Origin: Streptomyces violaceoruber
GTDB lineage: Bacteria; Actinomycetota; Actinomycetes; Streptomycetales; Streptomycetaceae
NCBI GenBank assembly: GCA_000720805.1
Contig: JODI01000092.1
Span: 1 to 31,609, forward strand
Direction of reading: 5' to 3'
DNA: 31,609 nt
The notes under the pieces: generated by a model
The model's database searches: none
The model's input: the letters and a program-made list of their open reading frames with translations, nothing else
What the model was told of the DNA's origin: nothing
Program-made: the position numbers and the translations under genes
Shown: positions 23,022 through 31,481 of the stretch, piece by piece
Layout of the letters: each line of letters starts with the position of its first letter
How positions within the stretch are numbered: position 1 is the stretch's first letter

Positions 23022-24647
23022 ATGCGTGGTGCCAAGAGCGCCAAGTGGGTCGCGATAGCCGCGGTTGTGGCGCTGAGCGCGACTGCTTGCGGCGGGGGAA
23101 GCAGCGACAGCGGCAACGACAGCAAGGCCGCGATCGACCCGAACGGAAAGTTCTCGATCGAGGTCGGCGAGCCGCAGAACCCGCTGCAGCCGGCGAACAC
23201 CATGGAGTCCAACGGCAGCATCGTGACGAAGGCCCTGTTCACCGGGCTCGTCGACTACGACGCCAGCGGCAAGATCGTCATGATGAACGCGCAGTCGGTC
23301 GACAGCACGGACAACAAGACCTTCACGGTCAAGCTGAAGCCGGGCTGGAAGTTCCACGACGGCACCCCGGTGACCGCCAAGTCCTACGTCAAGGCGTGGA
23401 ACTGGGCCGCGAACCCTGCCAACAAGCAGACCAACAGCTTCTGGTACTCGGACATCAAGGGCTACTCCGACGTCGCCCCCGAGAAGGGCAAGCCGAAGGC
23501 CACGGAGATGTCCGGCCTGAAGGTCGTCGACGACAACACCTTCACCATCACGCTGAACAGCCCGATCCCGTACTTCGTGTACAAGCTGGGCTACGAGGTC
23601 TTCTCGCCGCTGCCGGAGTCCTTCTACAAGGACCCGAAGGCCGCGGGCGAGAAGCCGGTCGGCAACGGCCCCTACAAGTTCGTCAGCTGGAACCACAAGA
23701 AGTCCATCGAGGTCGCCCGCTACGACGACTACCAGGGTCCGAACAAGGCCAAGAACGGTGGCGTGGTCTTCAAGAACTACACCAACCTGGAGACGGCGTA
23801 CGAGGACCTGAAGTCCGGCAACGTCGACGTCCTGCGCCAGCTCGCGCCCAAGGACCTGCCGGTCTACAAGACGGACCTCGGCGACCGCGCCGTGGACCAG
23901 TCGTACTCGGCGATCCAGAGCATCGCCGTGGCCTACTACACCAAGCAGTGGAAGAACATCGACCCCAAGGTCATCCAGGGCCTGTCGATGGCGATCGACC
24001 GCGACACCATCACCAAGACGGTGCTTCAGGGCACCCGTGAGCCCGCCACCGGCTGGGTCGCCAAGGGCGTCCTCGGCTACCAGCCGAACGCCGCCGGTGA
24101 CATCACCAAGTACGACCCGGCCAAGGCCAAGGCGCTCATCAAGGAGGGCGGCGGCGTCCCGGGCAACAAGATCTCCATCCAGTACAACGCGGACGGCGGT
24201 CACAAGGAGTGGGTGGAGGCGGTCTGCAACTCCATCACCAAGGCCGTCGGCGTGGCGTGCACCGGCGACTCCAAGGCGGACTTCCAGGCCGACCTCAACG
24301 CCCGTGACGCGCACGAGGTCAAGTCGCTGTACCGCTCCGGCTGGGTGCTCGACTACCCGTTCATCGCCAACTTCATCCGTGACCTGTTCGGCACGCACTC
24401 GGACGGCAACCAGGGCGGCTTCTCCAGCAAGGAGATCGACAACCTGATCACCAAGGCCGACGCCGCCCCCTCCCTGGAGGAGTCGGAGAAGCTGTACCAG
24501 CAGTTGGAGAAGGCGCTCCCGAACTACATGCCGAGCATTCCGCTCTGGTACTACAAGGTCAACGCGGGCTACTCGGAGAAGGTCAGCGGCGTCAAGTACG
24601 CCCAGGACGGCGACCCGATCCTGACCGGCGTTCAGGTCAAGAAGTAA
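23022..24647 (+). CDS. Peptide ABC importer, solute-binding lipoprotein (SBP_bac_5)
   Basis: The product is 541 aa. The ATG 23022 follows AGGAGGAACC, an almost perfect ribosome site. The signal peptide ends in a lipobox at SATAC (C23), with a Gly/Ser linker after it, so the protein is anchored on the outer membrane face. OppA/DppA-type features include FHDGTPVTAKSYVKAWNWAA, SGLKVVDDNTFTITLNSPIP, KPVGNGPYKFVSWNHKKSIE and a closing MPSIPLWYYKVN. It captures oligopeptides and hands them to the two permeases downstream. It belongs to the same family as BldKB, the receptor of the BldK importer needed for Streptomyces aerial growth, but identity with BldK is not shown. It is the first gene of a five-gene operon. 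Confidence 0.92.
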   Translation: MRGAKSAKWVAIAAVVALSATACGGGSSDSGNDSKAAIDPNGKFSIEVGEPQNPLQPANTMESNGSIVTKALFTGLVDYDASGKIVMMNAQSVDSTDNKTFTVKLKPGWKFHDGTPVTAKSYVKAWNWAANPANKQTNSFWYSDIKGYSDVAPEKGKPKATEMSGLKVVDDNTFTITLNSPIPYFVYKLGYEVFSPLPESFYKDPKAAGEKPVGNGPYKFVSWNHKKSIEVARYDDYQGPNKAKNGGVVFKNYTNLETAYEDLKSGNVDVLRQLAPKDLPVYKTDLGDRAVDQSYSAIQSIAVAYYTKQWKNIDPKVIQGLSMAIDRDTITKTVLQGTREPATGWVAKGVLGYQPNAAGDITKYDPAKAKALIKEGGGVPGNKISIQYNADGGHKEWVEAVCNSITKAVGVACTGDSKADFQADLNARDAHEVKSLYRSGWVLDYPFIANFIRDLFGTHSDGNQGGFSSKEIDNLITKADAAPSLEESEKLYQQLEKALPNYMPSIPLWYYKVNAGYSEKVSGVKYAQDGDPILTGVQVKK

Positions 24648-24666
24648 CCGCAAACAGCCCGTTGTT

Positions 24667-24773
24667 CCGGGGCGCGGCACGACCGCGCCCCGGGGGACGG
24701 CAGCGGCTGGGGGGCCCTTTCCACACGCATCGCTCAACGGTGCGCGGGGAAAGGGCCCGTCGGCTGCCGCTGC
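24667..24773 (+). terminator. Tandem intercistronic hairpins between binding protein and permease genes
   Basis: Hairpin one is a perfect 11-bp stem (CCGGGGCGCGG 24667-24677 with 24683-24693). Hairpin two is compound: outer GCAGCGGC (24700-24707 with 24766-24773), then GGGCCCTTTCC (24712-24722 with 24748-24758), and an inner GCATCG/CGGTGC. Neither has a following T run. Such structures protect the binding-protein mRNA and lower readthrough into the membrane genes. Confidence 0.7.
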
Positions 24774-24794
24774 TGTGACTGACATGGAGGCACG

Positions 24795-25727
24795 ATGGGG
24801 CGCTACGTCGCACGACGACTGCTCCAGATGATCCCGGTGTTCATCGGGACCACCCTGCTTATCTTTCTCATGGTCTACGCCCTGCCTGGCGACCCCGTGC
24901 GCGGGCTCTTCGGCGACAAGGCCGGCAGCCCGCAGGTCATCGCGGCGCTGAGACATGAGTACGGCTTGGACCAGCCGATCCTCGTGCAGTACTGGAACTA
25001 CATGAAGGACATGATCCTGCATGCCGACTTCGGCACGCAGATCGCCAGTGGCCGCCCCGTCACGGACGTCCTGGGCGACGCGTTCCCGGTGACGCTCCGT
25101 CTGGCCTCCCTGGCCTTCGTGATCGAGGTCGTCGTGGGCATCGCCCTCGGCATCGCGGCGGGCATGCGTGCCGGCCGGCTCACCGACAACGTGGTTCTGC
25201 TGGTGTCGCTGCTGCTGATCTCGGTGCCGGTCTTCGTCCTCGGCTTCATCCTCAAGGTTGTCTTCGCCTTCCAGTTGAACTGGCTGCCGCCGAACGTCAA
25301 CGACTCGACCAACTACAACGAGTTGCTGATGCCGGCCATAGTCCTGGCGTCGGCGTCACTGGCCTACGTGACCCGCCTGACCCGGACCTCGGTCGCTGAG
25401 AACCTGCGCGCCGACTACATCCGCACCGCGATCGCCAAGGGCCTGCCAAAGCGCCGCGTCGTGGGCGTCCACCTGATGCGCAACTCGCTGATCCCCGTGG
25501 TCACTTATCTGGGTACCGACATCGGTGCGCTGATGGGCGGCGCGGTCGTCACCGAGGGCCTGTTCAACATCCAGGGCATCGGCCTCACGATCTACCAGTC
25601 GATCGTGCGCCGCGAAGGGACCACCCTGGTCGGCCTCGTCACGATCCTCGTCCTCGTCTATCTGCTCGCCAACCTGCTCGTCGACCTGCTCTACGCGGTC
25701 CTTGACCCGAGGATTCGCTATGCCTGA
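24795..25727 (+). CDS. Peptide ABC importer, permease 1 (OppB/DppB type)
   Basis: The product is 310 aa with GGAGG eight bases before ATG 24795. About six transmembrane helices are seen: one at 9-30, an extracytoplasmic loop (GDPVRGLFGDKAG, YGLDQPILVQYW), then helices from about residue 100. The EAA coupling loop is VAENLRADYIRTAIAKGLP followed by KRRVVGVHLMRNSLIP, which contacts the ATPases. NIQGIGLTIYQSI and the C-terminal DLLYAVLDPRIRYA are typical of OppB. It forms half of the membrane channel with the next gene and overlaps it by eight bases. Confidence 0.92.
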   Translation: MGRYVARRLLQMIPVFIGTTLLIFLMVYALPGDPVRGLFGDKAGSPQVIAALRHEYGLDQPILVQYWNYMKDMILHADFGTQIASGRPVTDVLGDAFPVTLRLASLAFVIEVVVGIALGIAAGMRAGRLTDNVVLLVSLLLISVPVFVLGFILKVVFAFQLNWLPPNVNDSTNYNELLMPAIVLASASLAYVTRLTRTSVAENLRADYIRTAIAKGLPKRRVVGVHLMRNSLIPVVTYLGTDIGALMGGAVVTEGLFNIQGIGLTIYQSIVRREGTTLVGLVTILVLVYLLANLLVDLLYAVLDPRIRYA

Positions 25728-26670
25728 CGTGACCAAGACCGATGTGAAGACCGGTGCGGCGGACCCGGTGGGTGCGACACCCCCGATGACGCCGGCAGCG
25801 CCCAAGCCCGAGAAGGCGCGCAGCCTCTGGGGCGACGCCTGGGCCGACCTGCGGCGCAGCTGGATCTTCATCGTCTCCAGTGTGCTGATCTTCGCGCTGC
25901 TGCTGATCACCTTCTTCCCCGGGTGGTTCACCAGCGCGGACCCGGTCCTCGGTGACCTGTCCAAGCACTATCTGCAGAAGCCCAAGCTGGGCAGCTTCGG
26001 CTCGCCCGACTGGCTCGGCTACGACCAGCAGGGCCGCAGTGTCTACGCCCGTGTGATCTACGGCACCCGGGCTTCCATCGCCGTCGGTTTCGGCACGACC
26101 ATCCTCGTCACGGTCCTGGGCGGCCTGGTCGGCATGGTCGCCGGTTACTTCGGCGGCCTGGTCGACTCGATCCTGTCCCGGCTGACGGACGTGTTCTTCG
26201 GCATCCCGTTCCTGCTCGGCACCATGGTCGTGCTCAACTCCTTCCCGGACCGCACGACATGGGTGGTCATCGGCGCGCTGGGCGTGTTCGGCTGGACCCA
26301 GATCTCCCGTGTGATGCGGGGCGCGGTCATCACCACCAAGCAGGCTGACTATGTGCAGGCCGCCAAGGCCCTGGGGGCGGGCACCCCGCGCATCCTGTTC
26401 CGGCACATCCTGCCGAACACGATGGCTCCGGTGATCGTTGTTGCCACCATCTCGCTCGGCGTATACATCGCCGCCGAGGCGACCCTGTCCTTCCTGGGCC
26501 TCGGCCTCAACGGCGTGTCGTGGGGCAACGACATCTCCGACGGCGGCAACCAGATCCGCGTGGCCCAGTGGATCATGCTCTATCCGTCGATCATGCTCAG
26601 CATCACGGTGCTGGCATTCATCATGCTCGGTGAGGCCGTACGCAACGCCCTCGACCCGAAGATGCGCTGA
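25720..26670 (+). CDS. Peptide ABC importer, permease 2 (OppC/DppC type)
   Basis: The product is 316 aa. ATG 25720 lies inside the end of the previous gene with GAGG seven bases upstream; a TTG at 25702 would add six residues. A soluble, Ala/Pro-rich N-terminus (about 40 residues) precedes helix one (IFIVSSVLIFALLLITFFPG). Then comes the OppC signature HWLG-like loop (DWLGYDQQGRSVYARVIYG) and further helices. The EAA loop is QADYVQAAKALGAGTPRILF with RHILPNTMAPVIV, and AEATLSFLGLGLN is the typical closing motif. It pairs with permease 1 in the cytoplasmic membrane. Confidence 0.92.
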   Translation: MPDVTKTDVKTGAADPVGATPPMTPAAPKPEKARSLWGDAWADLRRSWIFIVSSVLIFALLLITFFPGWFTSADPVLGDLSKHYLQKPKLGSFGSPDWLGYDQQGRSVYARVIYGTRASIAVGFGTTILVTVLGGLVGMVAGYFGGLVDSILSRLTDVFFGIPFLLGTMVVLNSFPDRTTWVVIGALGVFGWTQISRVMRGAVITTKQADYVQAAKALGAGTPRILFRHILPNTMAPVIVVATISLGVYIAAEATLSFLGLGLNGVSWGNDISDGGNQIRVAQWIMLYPSIMLSITVLAFIMLGEAVRNALDPKMR

Positions 26671-26681
26671 GGGAGGCGTAC

Positions 26682-27731
26682 GTGACCGTCATCGAAGAAG
26701 TAACCGTGCCCTCGCCGCGCGAGGGCGACGGCGGACCGCTGCTCGAAGTGCGTGACCTGCACGTGCAGTTCCACACCCGCGAGGGCGTGGTCAAGGCCGT
26801 AAACGGCGTCAACTACAGCGTGGCCGCGGGCGAGACGCTCGCCGTGCTGGGCGAGTCCGGCTCCGGCAAGTCCGTCACCGCGCAGGCGATCATGGGCATC
26901 CTCGACATGCCGCCGGCGACGATCCCGCAGGGGGAGATCCTCTTCCGCGGGCAGGACATGCTGAAGATGTCCGGCGAGGAGCGCCGCAAGATCCGCGGCC
27001 GCCGCATCGCCATGATCTTCCAGGACGCGCTCAGCTCGCTCAACCCGGTGCTCAGCGTGGGCTACCAGCTCGGCGAGATGTTCCGCGTCCACCAGGGCCT
27101 GTCCAAGAAGGACGCCAAGGCCAAGGCGATCGGGCTGATGGACAGGGTGAAGATCCCGGCCGCCGGGGCCCGGGTCAACGACTACCCGCATCAGTTCTCC
27201 GGCGGCATGCGCCAGCGCATCATGATCGCCATGGCGCTGGCCCTGGAGCCGGACCTGATCATCGCCGACGAGCCCACCACGGCGCTCGACGTGACGGTCC
27301 AGGCCCAGGTCATGGACCTGCTTGCGGAGTTGCAGCGCGAGTACAACATGGGCCTGATCCTGATCACCCACGACCTCGGCGTGGTCGCCGACGTCGCGGA
27401 CAAGATCGCGGTGATGTACGCGGGCCGGATCGTTGAGCGCGCCCCGGTGAACGAGCTGTACAAGCGGCCCGCGCACCCGTACACGCGGGGTCTGCTGGAC
27501 TCGATCCCGCGCCTGGACCAGAAGGGCCAGGAGCTGTACGCGATCAAGGGCCTGCCGCCCAACCTGCTGCACGTACCGACCGGTTGTGCCTTCAACCCGC
27601 GCTGCCCCAAGGCCCAGGACGTCTGCCGTACGGACATCCCGGACCTGTTCCCGGTGACCGAGCAGGACGGCAGCGAGCTGGTCGGCCGCGCCTCGGCATG
27701 CCACTTCTGGAAGGAGACGATCCATGGCTGA
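26682..27731 (+). CDS. Peptide ABC importer, ATPase 1 (OppD/DppD type)
   Basis: The product is 349 aa from GTG 26682, with GGGAGG upstream. Walker A is GESGSGKS (57-64), the Q-loop lies in [11 protein letters not shown], the signature is FSGGMRQR, Walker B is LIIADEP, the D-loop follows in TTALD, and the switch is THD. The C-terminal oligopeptide-transporter extension carries C302, C308, C315 and C340 ([16 protein letters not shown]). In a published mycobacterial dipeptide importer, cysteines at this position bind a [4Fe-4S] cluster, so one may be present here. It hydrolyses ATP together with ATPase 2. The stop overlaps the next start by eight bases. Confidence 0.94.
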   Translation: MTVIEEVTVPSPREGDGGPLLEVRDLHVQFHTREGVVKAVNGVNYSVAAGETLAVLGESGSGKSVTAQAIMGILDMPPATIPQGEILFRGQDMLKMSGEERRKIRGRRIAMIFQDALSSLNPVLSVGYQLGEMFRVHQGLSKKDAKAKAIGLMDRVKIPAAGARVNDYPHQFSGGMRQRIMIAMALALEPDLIIADEPTTALDVTVQAQVMDLLAELQREYNMGLILITHDLGVVADVADKIAVMYAGRIVERAPVNELYKRPAHPYTRGLLDSIPRLDQKGQELYAIKGLPPNLLHVPTGCAFNPRCPKAQDVCRTDIPDLFPVTEQDGSELVGRASACHFWKETIHG

Positions 27732-28872
27732 GCTCAGCAAGAACGACGAGCCGCAGGACGCCACGCCGAACGTCTCCGACGTCGAGATCGTGGACGCCGC
27801 CTCCGAGACGGAGGCGGTCGCCGCGATCGAGGCGCCCGTCGAGCGGGGCGAGCCGATTCTCCAGGTGCGCAACCTGGTGAAGCACTTCCCGCTCACCCAG
27901 GGCATCCTGTTCAAGAAGGCGATCGGTGCGGTCAAGGCCGTCGACGGAGTCTCCTTCGACCTCTATCAGGGTGAGACTCTGGGCATCGTGGGCGAGTCCG
28001 GCTGCGGCAAGTCCACCGTGGCGAAGCTCCTGATGAACCTGGAGCGGGCCACGGCCGGCGAGATCTTCTACAAGGGCCAGGACATCACCAAGCTGTCCGG
28101 GCGCGCCCTGAAGGCGGTCCGGCGCAACATCCAGATGGTGTTCCAGGACCCGTACACCTCGCTCAACCCCCGAATGACGGTGGGCGACATCATCGGGGAG
28201 CCCTTCGACATCCACCCGGAGGTGGCCCCGAAGGGGGACCGGCGCCGCAAGGTGCAGGAACTCCTCGACGTCGTCGGTCTCAACCCGGAGTACATCAACC
28301 GCTATCCGCACCAGTTCTCCGGCGGGCAGCGCCAGCGGATCGGCATCGCGCGCGGCCTGGCGCTCAACCCGGAGATCATCATCTGCGACGAGCCGGTGTC
28401 GGCGCTGGACGTGTCGGTGCAGGCGCAGGTCATCAACCTGATGGAGCGACTGCAGGACGAGTTCAACCTGTCCTACATCTTCATCGCGCACGACCTGTCG
28501 ATCGTCCGGCACATCTCGGACCGGGTCGGGGTCATGTATCTCGGCAAGATCGCCGAGATCGGCTCCGACGAGCAGATCTACGACCACCCGACGCACCCCT
28601 ACACCCAGGCGCTGCTGTCGGCGGTCCCGGTGCCGGACCCGGAGGCGCGTGAGGGCCGCGAGCGGATCATCCTGACCGGTGACGTACCGTCCCCGGCCAA
28701 CCCGCCCTCCGGCTGCCGCTTCCGCACCCGCTGCTGGAAGGCCCAGGACAAGTGCGCCAAGGAGGAGCCGTTGCTGGCGGTCCCCGAGCGCTTCAAGGGC
28801 GCGGACACCTTGGCGGCACATGAATCGGCGTGCCACTTCGCGGAGGAGAAGGACGTCGTGCACGCGGCGTGA
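27724..28872 (+). CDS. Peptide ABC importer, ATPase 2 (OppF/DppF type)
   Basis: The product is 382 aa from ATG 27724, with GGAG upstream inside the previous gene. A 40-residue acidic leader ([20 protein letters not shown]) precedes the nucleotide-binding domain: Walker A GESGCGKS (90-97), Q-loop [11 protein letters not shown], signature FSGGQRQR, Walker B IIICDEP, H-loop AHD. The C-terminal extension again has four cysteines (C331, C337, C344, C370; [16 protein letters not shown]). It completes the importer; a clear hairpin terminator follows 24 bp after the stop. The acidic leader is longer than usual for the family. Confidence 0.94.
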   Translation: MAELSKNDEPQDATPNVSDVEIVDAASETEAVAAIEAPVERGEPILQVRNLVKHFPLTQGILFKKAIGAVKAVDGVSFDLYQGETLGIVGESGCGKSTVAKLLMNLERATAGEIFYKGQDITKLSGRALKAVRRNIQMVFQDPYTSLNPRMTVGDIIGEPFDIHPEVAPKGDRRRKVQELLDVVGLNPEYINRYPHQFSGGQRQRIGIARGLALNPEIIICDEPVSALDVSVQAQVINLMERLQDEFNLSYIFIAHDLSIVRHISDRVGVMYLGKIAEIGSDEQIYDHPTHPYTQALLSAVPVPDPEAREGRERIILTGDVPSPANPPSGCRFRTRCWKAQDKCAKEEPLLAVPERFKGADTLAAHESACHFAEEKDVVHAA

Positions 28873-28895
28873 GGACGTAGAGCCACGCGCCGCAC

Positions 28896-28926
28896 GGGTG
28901 CCGGGACCCGAGGACTCCCGGCACCC
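28896..28926 (+). terminator. Terminator of the peptide importer operon
   Basis: GGGTGCCGGGA (28896-28906) and TCCCGGCACCC (28916-28926) form a perfect 11-bp stem with a 9-nt loop, 24 bp after the last importer gene. No T run is present, as usual in Streptomyces. Confidence 0.75.
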
Positions 28927-28984
28927 CGCACGCTGTTCCGGCCCCTGGGACGCGGCACGTCCGTTCGTCAGAGAGGGTCGAACG

Positions 28985-29467
28985 GTGGAATCGGTGACCG
29001 ACCTTCACATCCAAGCGGTGGACGACGACGCCTCGATCCACGACTGGCAGTATGTCCACAACCTGATCATCCCTGGCGACGTGCTGTCGCTCGACCAAGT
29101 CCGTGCACGCACCGGCCGCAACCGCATGGAGGTCGCCTGTCTCGGCGACGTCCTGATCGGCTGCACCACTGTCCGCCCGCCCACCGAGGACAACGGTGCC
29201 ACCGCTACGGTCATCGCCCGCGTCCTGCCCGAGTACCGTCGCCGCGGCCTCGGCACCCAACTCTACGAGCGTGCCCTTGGCCAGGCCCGCGCACTGGACG
29301 CCCAGGTGATCGAGACCGTAGTACTGGCCTCCAACCCGGACGGGCTGCGCTTCGCCTACCAGCATGGTTTCGTCGAGATCGAGCGTTATCTGCTGCGCGA
29401 GGGAGACACCGTGCCCTGGATCGACCTGCGCCTAGCCTCTGACCACGAAGGCGAGAATGTCAGGTAG
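28985..29467 (+). CDS. GNAT-family N-acetyltransferase
   Basis: The product is 160 aa from GTG 28985 (MESVTDLHIQ), chosen because AGAGAGGG stands about seven bases upstream. The acetyl-CoA-binding loop is LPEYRRRGLGTQLYERAL (81-98), the Q/RxxGxG/A motif of GNAT enzymes. A beta bulge (VLIGCTTVRPP) and the closing strand region (NPDGLRFAYQHGFVEIERYL) follow. It transfers an acetyl group to an unknown amine. It begins after the importer terminator, so it is probably independent. Its 3' end overlaps the convergent HAD fragment. Confidence 0.83.
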   Translation: MESVTDLHIQAVDDDASIHDWQYVHNLIIPGDVLSLDQVRARTGRNRMEVACLGDVLIGCTTVRPPTEDNGATATVIARVLPEYRRRGLGTQLYERALGQARALDAQVIETVVLASNPDGLRFAYQHGFVEIERYLLREGDTVPWIDLRLASDHEGENVR

Positions 29468-29737
29468 TGCCTCTCGCAGGCTCTCGAAGTGGCGGTGCAC
29501 GCCGGCCGCCGCGACCGGAGTATCGGCGCCCCACACCGTCATACCGGCCCGCCGCCCGGGCTCAAGGCCCTGCGGCGCGTCCTCAATGACCCTGCACTCC
29601 TCAGGCTTGGCCCCAAGTCGCTCAGCGGCCAGCAAATAGGGGGCCGGTGTCGGCTCGCGTTCGTCGACGGCGGCGGCATCCACGAGCCCGCTGGGAACCG
29701 GCAGGCCGGTCTGGATGAACCGTCCAGCACTCGATGC
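29432..29737 (-). pseudogene. HAD-superfamily phosphatase, C-terminal fragment
   Basis: After an in-frame TGA (29740-29738) the frame reads RFIQTGLPVPSGLVDAAAVD, then EPTPAPYLLAAERLGAKPEE and VIEDAPQGLEPGRRAGMTVW to a stop at 29432. These match motifs III and IV of subfamily IA HAD phosphatases (beta-phosphoglucomutase/sugar-phosphatase type), but the N-terminal nucleophile DxD, the cap and motif II are absent. The usual motif III lysine before P.P is Glu here. About 100 of roughly 220 residues remain, so it is inactive. A GTG at 29683 could still start an 83-residue peptide. Confidence 0.65.
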
Positions 29738-29751
29738 TCAGCAGAGTGAGG

Positions 29752-30351
29752 TCAGCCGTTACCGGCTTCCCGCGCCGCACGCTCCAGTCGACTCCGGTGG
29801 CCCTCCCACCATGCCTGATCACCTGGCGGCATGTTGTCCTTGTCCTGCAAATGCCCGGCGGATCCGTCGATGAGCTCTCGCACGATGTCGGCGTGGCCGG
29901 CGTGCCGCTGGGTATCGGAGAGCACGCGCACCAGGATGTGGTGCAGTGTCACCTCTTGGCGTTCCTCTGGCCACCACGGGACATGACCGATCGCGTCAAG
30001 AGCCAGCGTCGCGATCGTGCTGCCGGAGTGCTCCCAAGCCTGGTGATACAGCCCTACGATCTGCTCGCGCGACTCGTCCGCAGTGGCCCACATGTCCGCA
30101 TTAGGTTCTGCGTCCTGCGTATACCACCAGGTCGGTGGCTCCTTTTCGAAGAGCGGCCGCCCGAACGTGTCGCCCAAGTATCCCAATTCCACGCCGGCGA
30201 CGTGTTTGACCAGCCCCAACAGGTTTGTGCCCGTGGGTGTCAGCGGGCGGCGGATGTCATATTCGGAGAGACCGTCGAGCTTCCACAACAGGGCGTCACG
30301 CGCCTCTTGCAGGTATCGGAGAAGGTCTGCTTTAGGATCTTGTTCGATCAT
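29752..30351 (-). CDS. DinB-fold protein, DUF664 type
   Basis: The product is 199 aa from ATG 30351 (MIEQDPKADLLRYLQEARDA), with GGAAG about ten bases upstream. A start at 30435 would add residues not expected in the family. It is a four-helix bundle with conserved histidines: H50 (GLVKHVAGVELGYLG), H137/H138, and H150 and H153 in RHAGHADIVREL, the usual metal-binding set. Relatives include mycothiol- or bacillithiol-dependent transferases, so a thiol-transfer or detoxification role is possible but unproven. WW/W-rich segments (PPTWWYTQD, VPWWPEE) are typical of DUF664. Confidence 0.82.
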   Translation of the reverse strand: MIEQDPKADLLRYLQEARDALLWKLDGLSEYDIRRPLTPTGTNLLGLVKHVAGVELGYLGDTFGRPLFEKEPPTWWYTQDAEPNADMWATADESREQIVGLYHQAWEHSGSTIATLALDAIGHVPWWPEERQEVTLHHILVRVLSDTQRHAGHADIVRELIDGSAGHLQDKDNMPPGDQAWWEGHRSRLERAAREAGNG

Positions 30352-30516
30352 ACCGGGCAGTCTTCCACCCGGCACTGACAGTCGGGCTCCAAGGAACAAC
30401 ACGGGAGCGGCTTCAGGTATGTGGTATGTGCTCACTGCGACGAAGGCACTCGGAGCCGAGGGCTGGTGCTCGTTCAGGTCTCCGGCACCGCTCGGTCCCC
30501 CATGGAGGTTTGGGCG

Positions 30517-31041
30517 ATGGTGAACGGTACTCGATCCGACATGGAAGTGCCTTCACGGAGCACGTCGGCGCACCCCGCGGGCTGGGTGCTGCGTTCTGCG
30601 GTGGCAGCGGACATCGAGGTGATCGCAGAGTTGCGAGCCACGGTCATGCGTGCGGACTTGGAACGCCTTGGGCGCTACGACGAGCACCGGGTGCGTCAGC
30701 GGCTGCGGGACTCCTTCTCCCCGGAGCACACGTCGATCATCATGATCGACGGTGACCTGGCAGGATGCGTCACGGTCCGGCCCGCCAAAGGCAGGCAGTG
30801 GCTGGAGCACTTCTACCTTGCTCCGCACTGTCAGGGCCGAGGGTTCGGATCCGCTGTGTTGCGCTTGGTGCTGGCGCGAACGGACGCGCAGGGCATGGCC
30901 GTGGGCTTGAACGTCTTGCAGGGCAGTGCTGCCCGTCGACTCTACGAGCGCCACGGATTCGTCGTGGAAGCCCAGGACCCGATCGACGTCTTCATGATGC
31001 GCCCGCCGGGAGCGATGGCGAGCACTCCTGCGAAAGCCTGA
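30517..31041 (+). CDS. GNAT-family N-acetyltransferase
   Basis: The product is 174 aa from ATG 30517, with GGAGG eight bases upstream. The domain starts at WVLRSAVAADIEVIAELRAT, continues with IIMIDGDLAGCVTVRP, then HFYLAPHCQGRGFGSAVLRL (acetyl-CoA loop QGRGFG) and LNVLQGSAARRLYERHGFVV, the standard closing motif of the family. The substrate is unknown. It is not closely similar to the other GNAT at 29 kb. The small hairpin after its stop suggests a single-gene unit. Confidence 0.85.
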   Translation: MVNGTRSDMEVPSRSTSAHPAGWVLRSAVAADIEVIAELRATVMRADLERLGRYDEHRVRQRLRDSFSPEHTSIIMIDGDLAGCVTVRPAKGRQWLEHFYLAPHCQGRGFGSAVLRLVLARTDAQGMAVGLNVLQGSAARRLYERHGFVVEAQDPIDVFMMRPPGAMASTPAKA

Positions 31042-31058
31042 CCCGCAACGGCGCGAGG

Positions 31059-31073
31059 GCCCCGCAGCGGGGC
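31059..31073 (+). terminator. Short hairpin after second GNAT gene
   Basis: GCCCCG (31059-31064) pairs with CGGGGC (31068-31073) around CAG, 18 bp after the stop codon. The stem is only 6 bp, so efficiency is uncertain. Confidence 0.45.
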
Positions 31074-31100
31074 GTCCACCCCCGACATACAAGATCATGG

Positions 31101-31426
31101 ATGGCGACGGAGACCCTGGACATGACGGACGCCGCAGCCGCTCGATACCTCTACCTCGCCCGGCACGGTGAAACCTAAGCAGATGGGACAACCCTGACGG
31201 AAAGCGGCCGGCCACAGGCCGCACCCCGGGCCCAGCAGACGGCCCAGCTGATCAGCGCACAACTTGACGGCGCCCCACTGCACCAGTCGGACCTGGACGC
31301 AACGCGGCTCTTACGGTCACCCGATACACACCCGGCAGGCCGTTCTCCCTGCTGTTCCACAACGACACCCGGCACCTGCCCGCAATACTGTGCTGGACCG
31401 GCTTCCCGCCCGAACTCCACATCTGA
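31101..31426 (+). pseudogene. Histidine phosphatase (phosphoglycerate mutase-like) pseudogene
   Basis: From ATG 31101 the frame reads MATETLDMTDAAAARYLYLA then RHGET, the catalytic motif of the histidine phosphatase superfamily, and hits TAA at 31176-31178. In the same frame beyond the stop, ADGTTLTESGRPQA and AQQTAQLISAQLDGAPLHQS continue the domain. One frame shift later, VTRYTPGRPFSLLFHNDTRH gives the usual end, closing at TGA 31424-31426. The central part with the second catalytic histidine is missing. The gene therefore has a nonsense mutation (GAA to TAA is the simplest route), an internal deletion and a shift, and cannot make an active enzyme. Confidence 0.75.
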
Positions 31427-31448
31427 CCACGAAGGCCGTCTGAGCGGC

Positions 31449-31471
31449 CACGGGCTATACGTGCGCCCGTG
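31449..31471. terminator. Possible hairpin between pseudogene and last gene
   Basis: CACGGGC (31449-31455) and GCCCGTG (31465-31471) form a 7-bp perfect stem, 22 bp after the end of the histidine-phosphatase pseudogene. Confidence 0.4.
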
Positions 31472-31481
31472 AAGCTGCCCA

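Noticed and set aside
22911..25022. 703-codon minus-strand frame opposite the peptide-binding protein gene
   Set aside because: Antisense to a gene with an ideal ribosome site and signal peptide; composition is non-protein-like.
29489..29749. Plus-strand frame opposite the HAD fragment
   Set aside because: The minus strand encodes recognisable HAD motifs; the plus frame has none.
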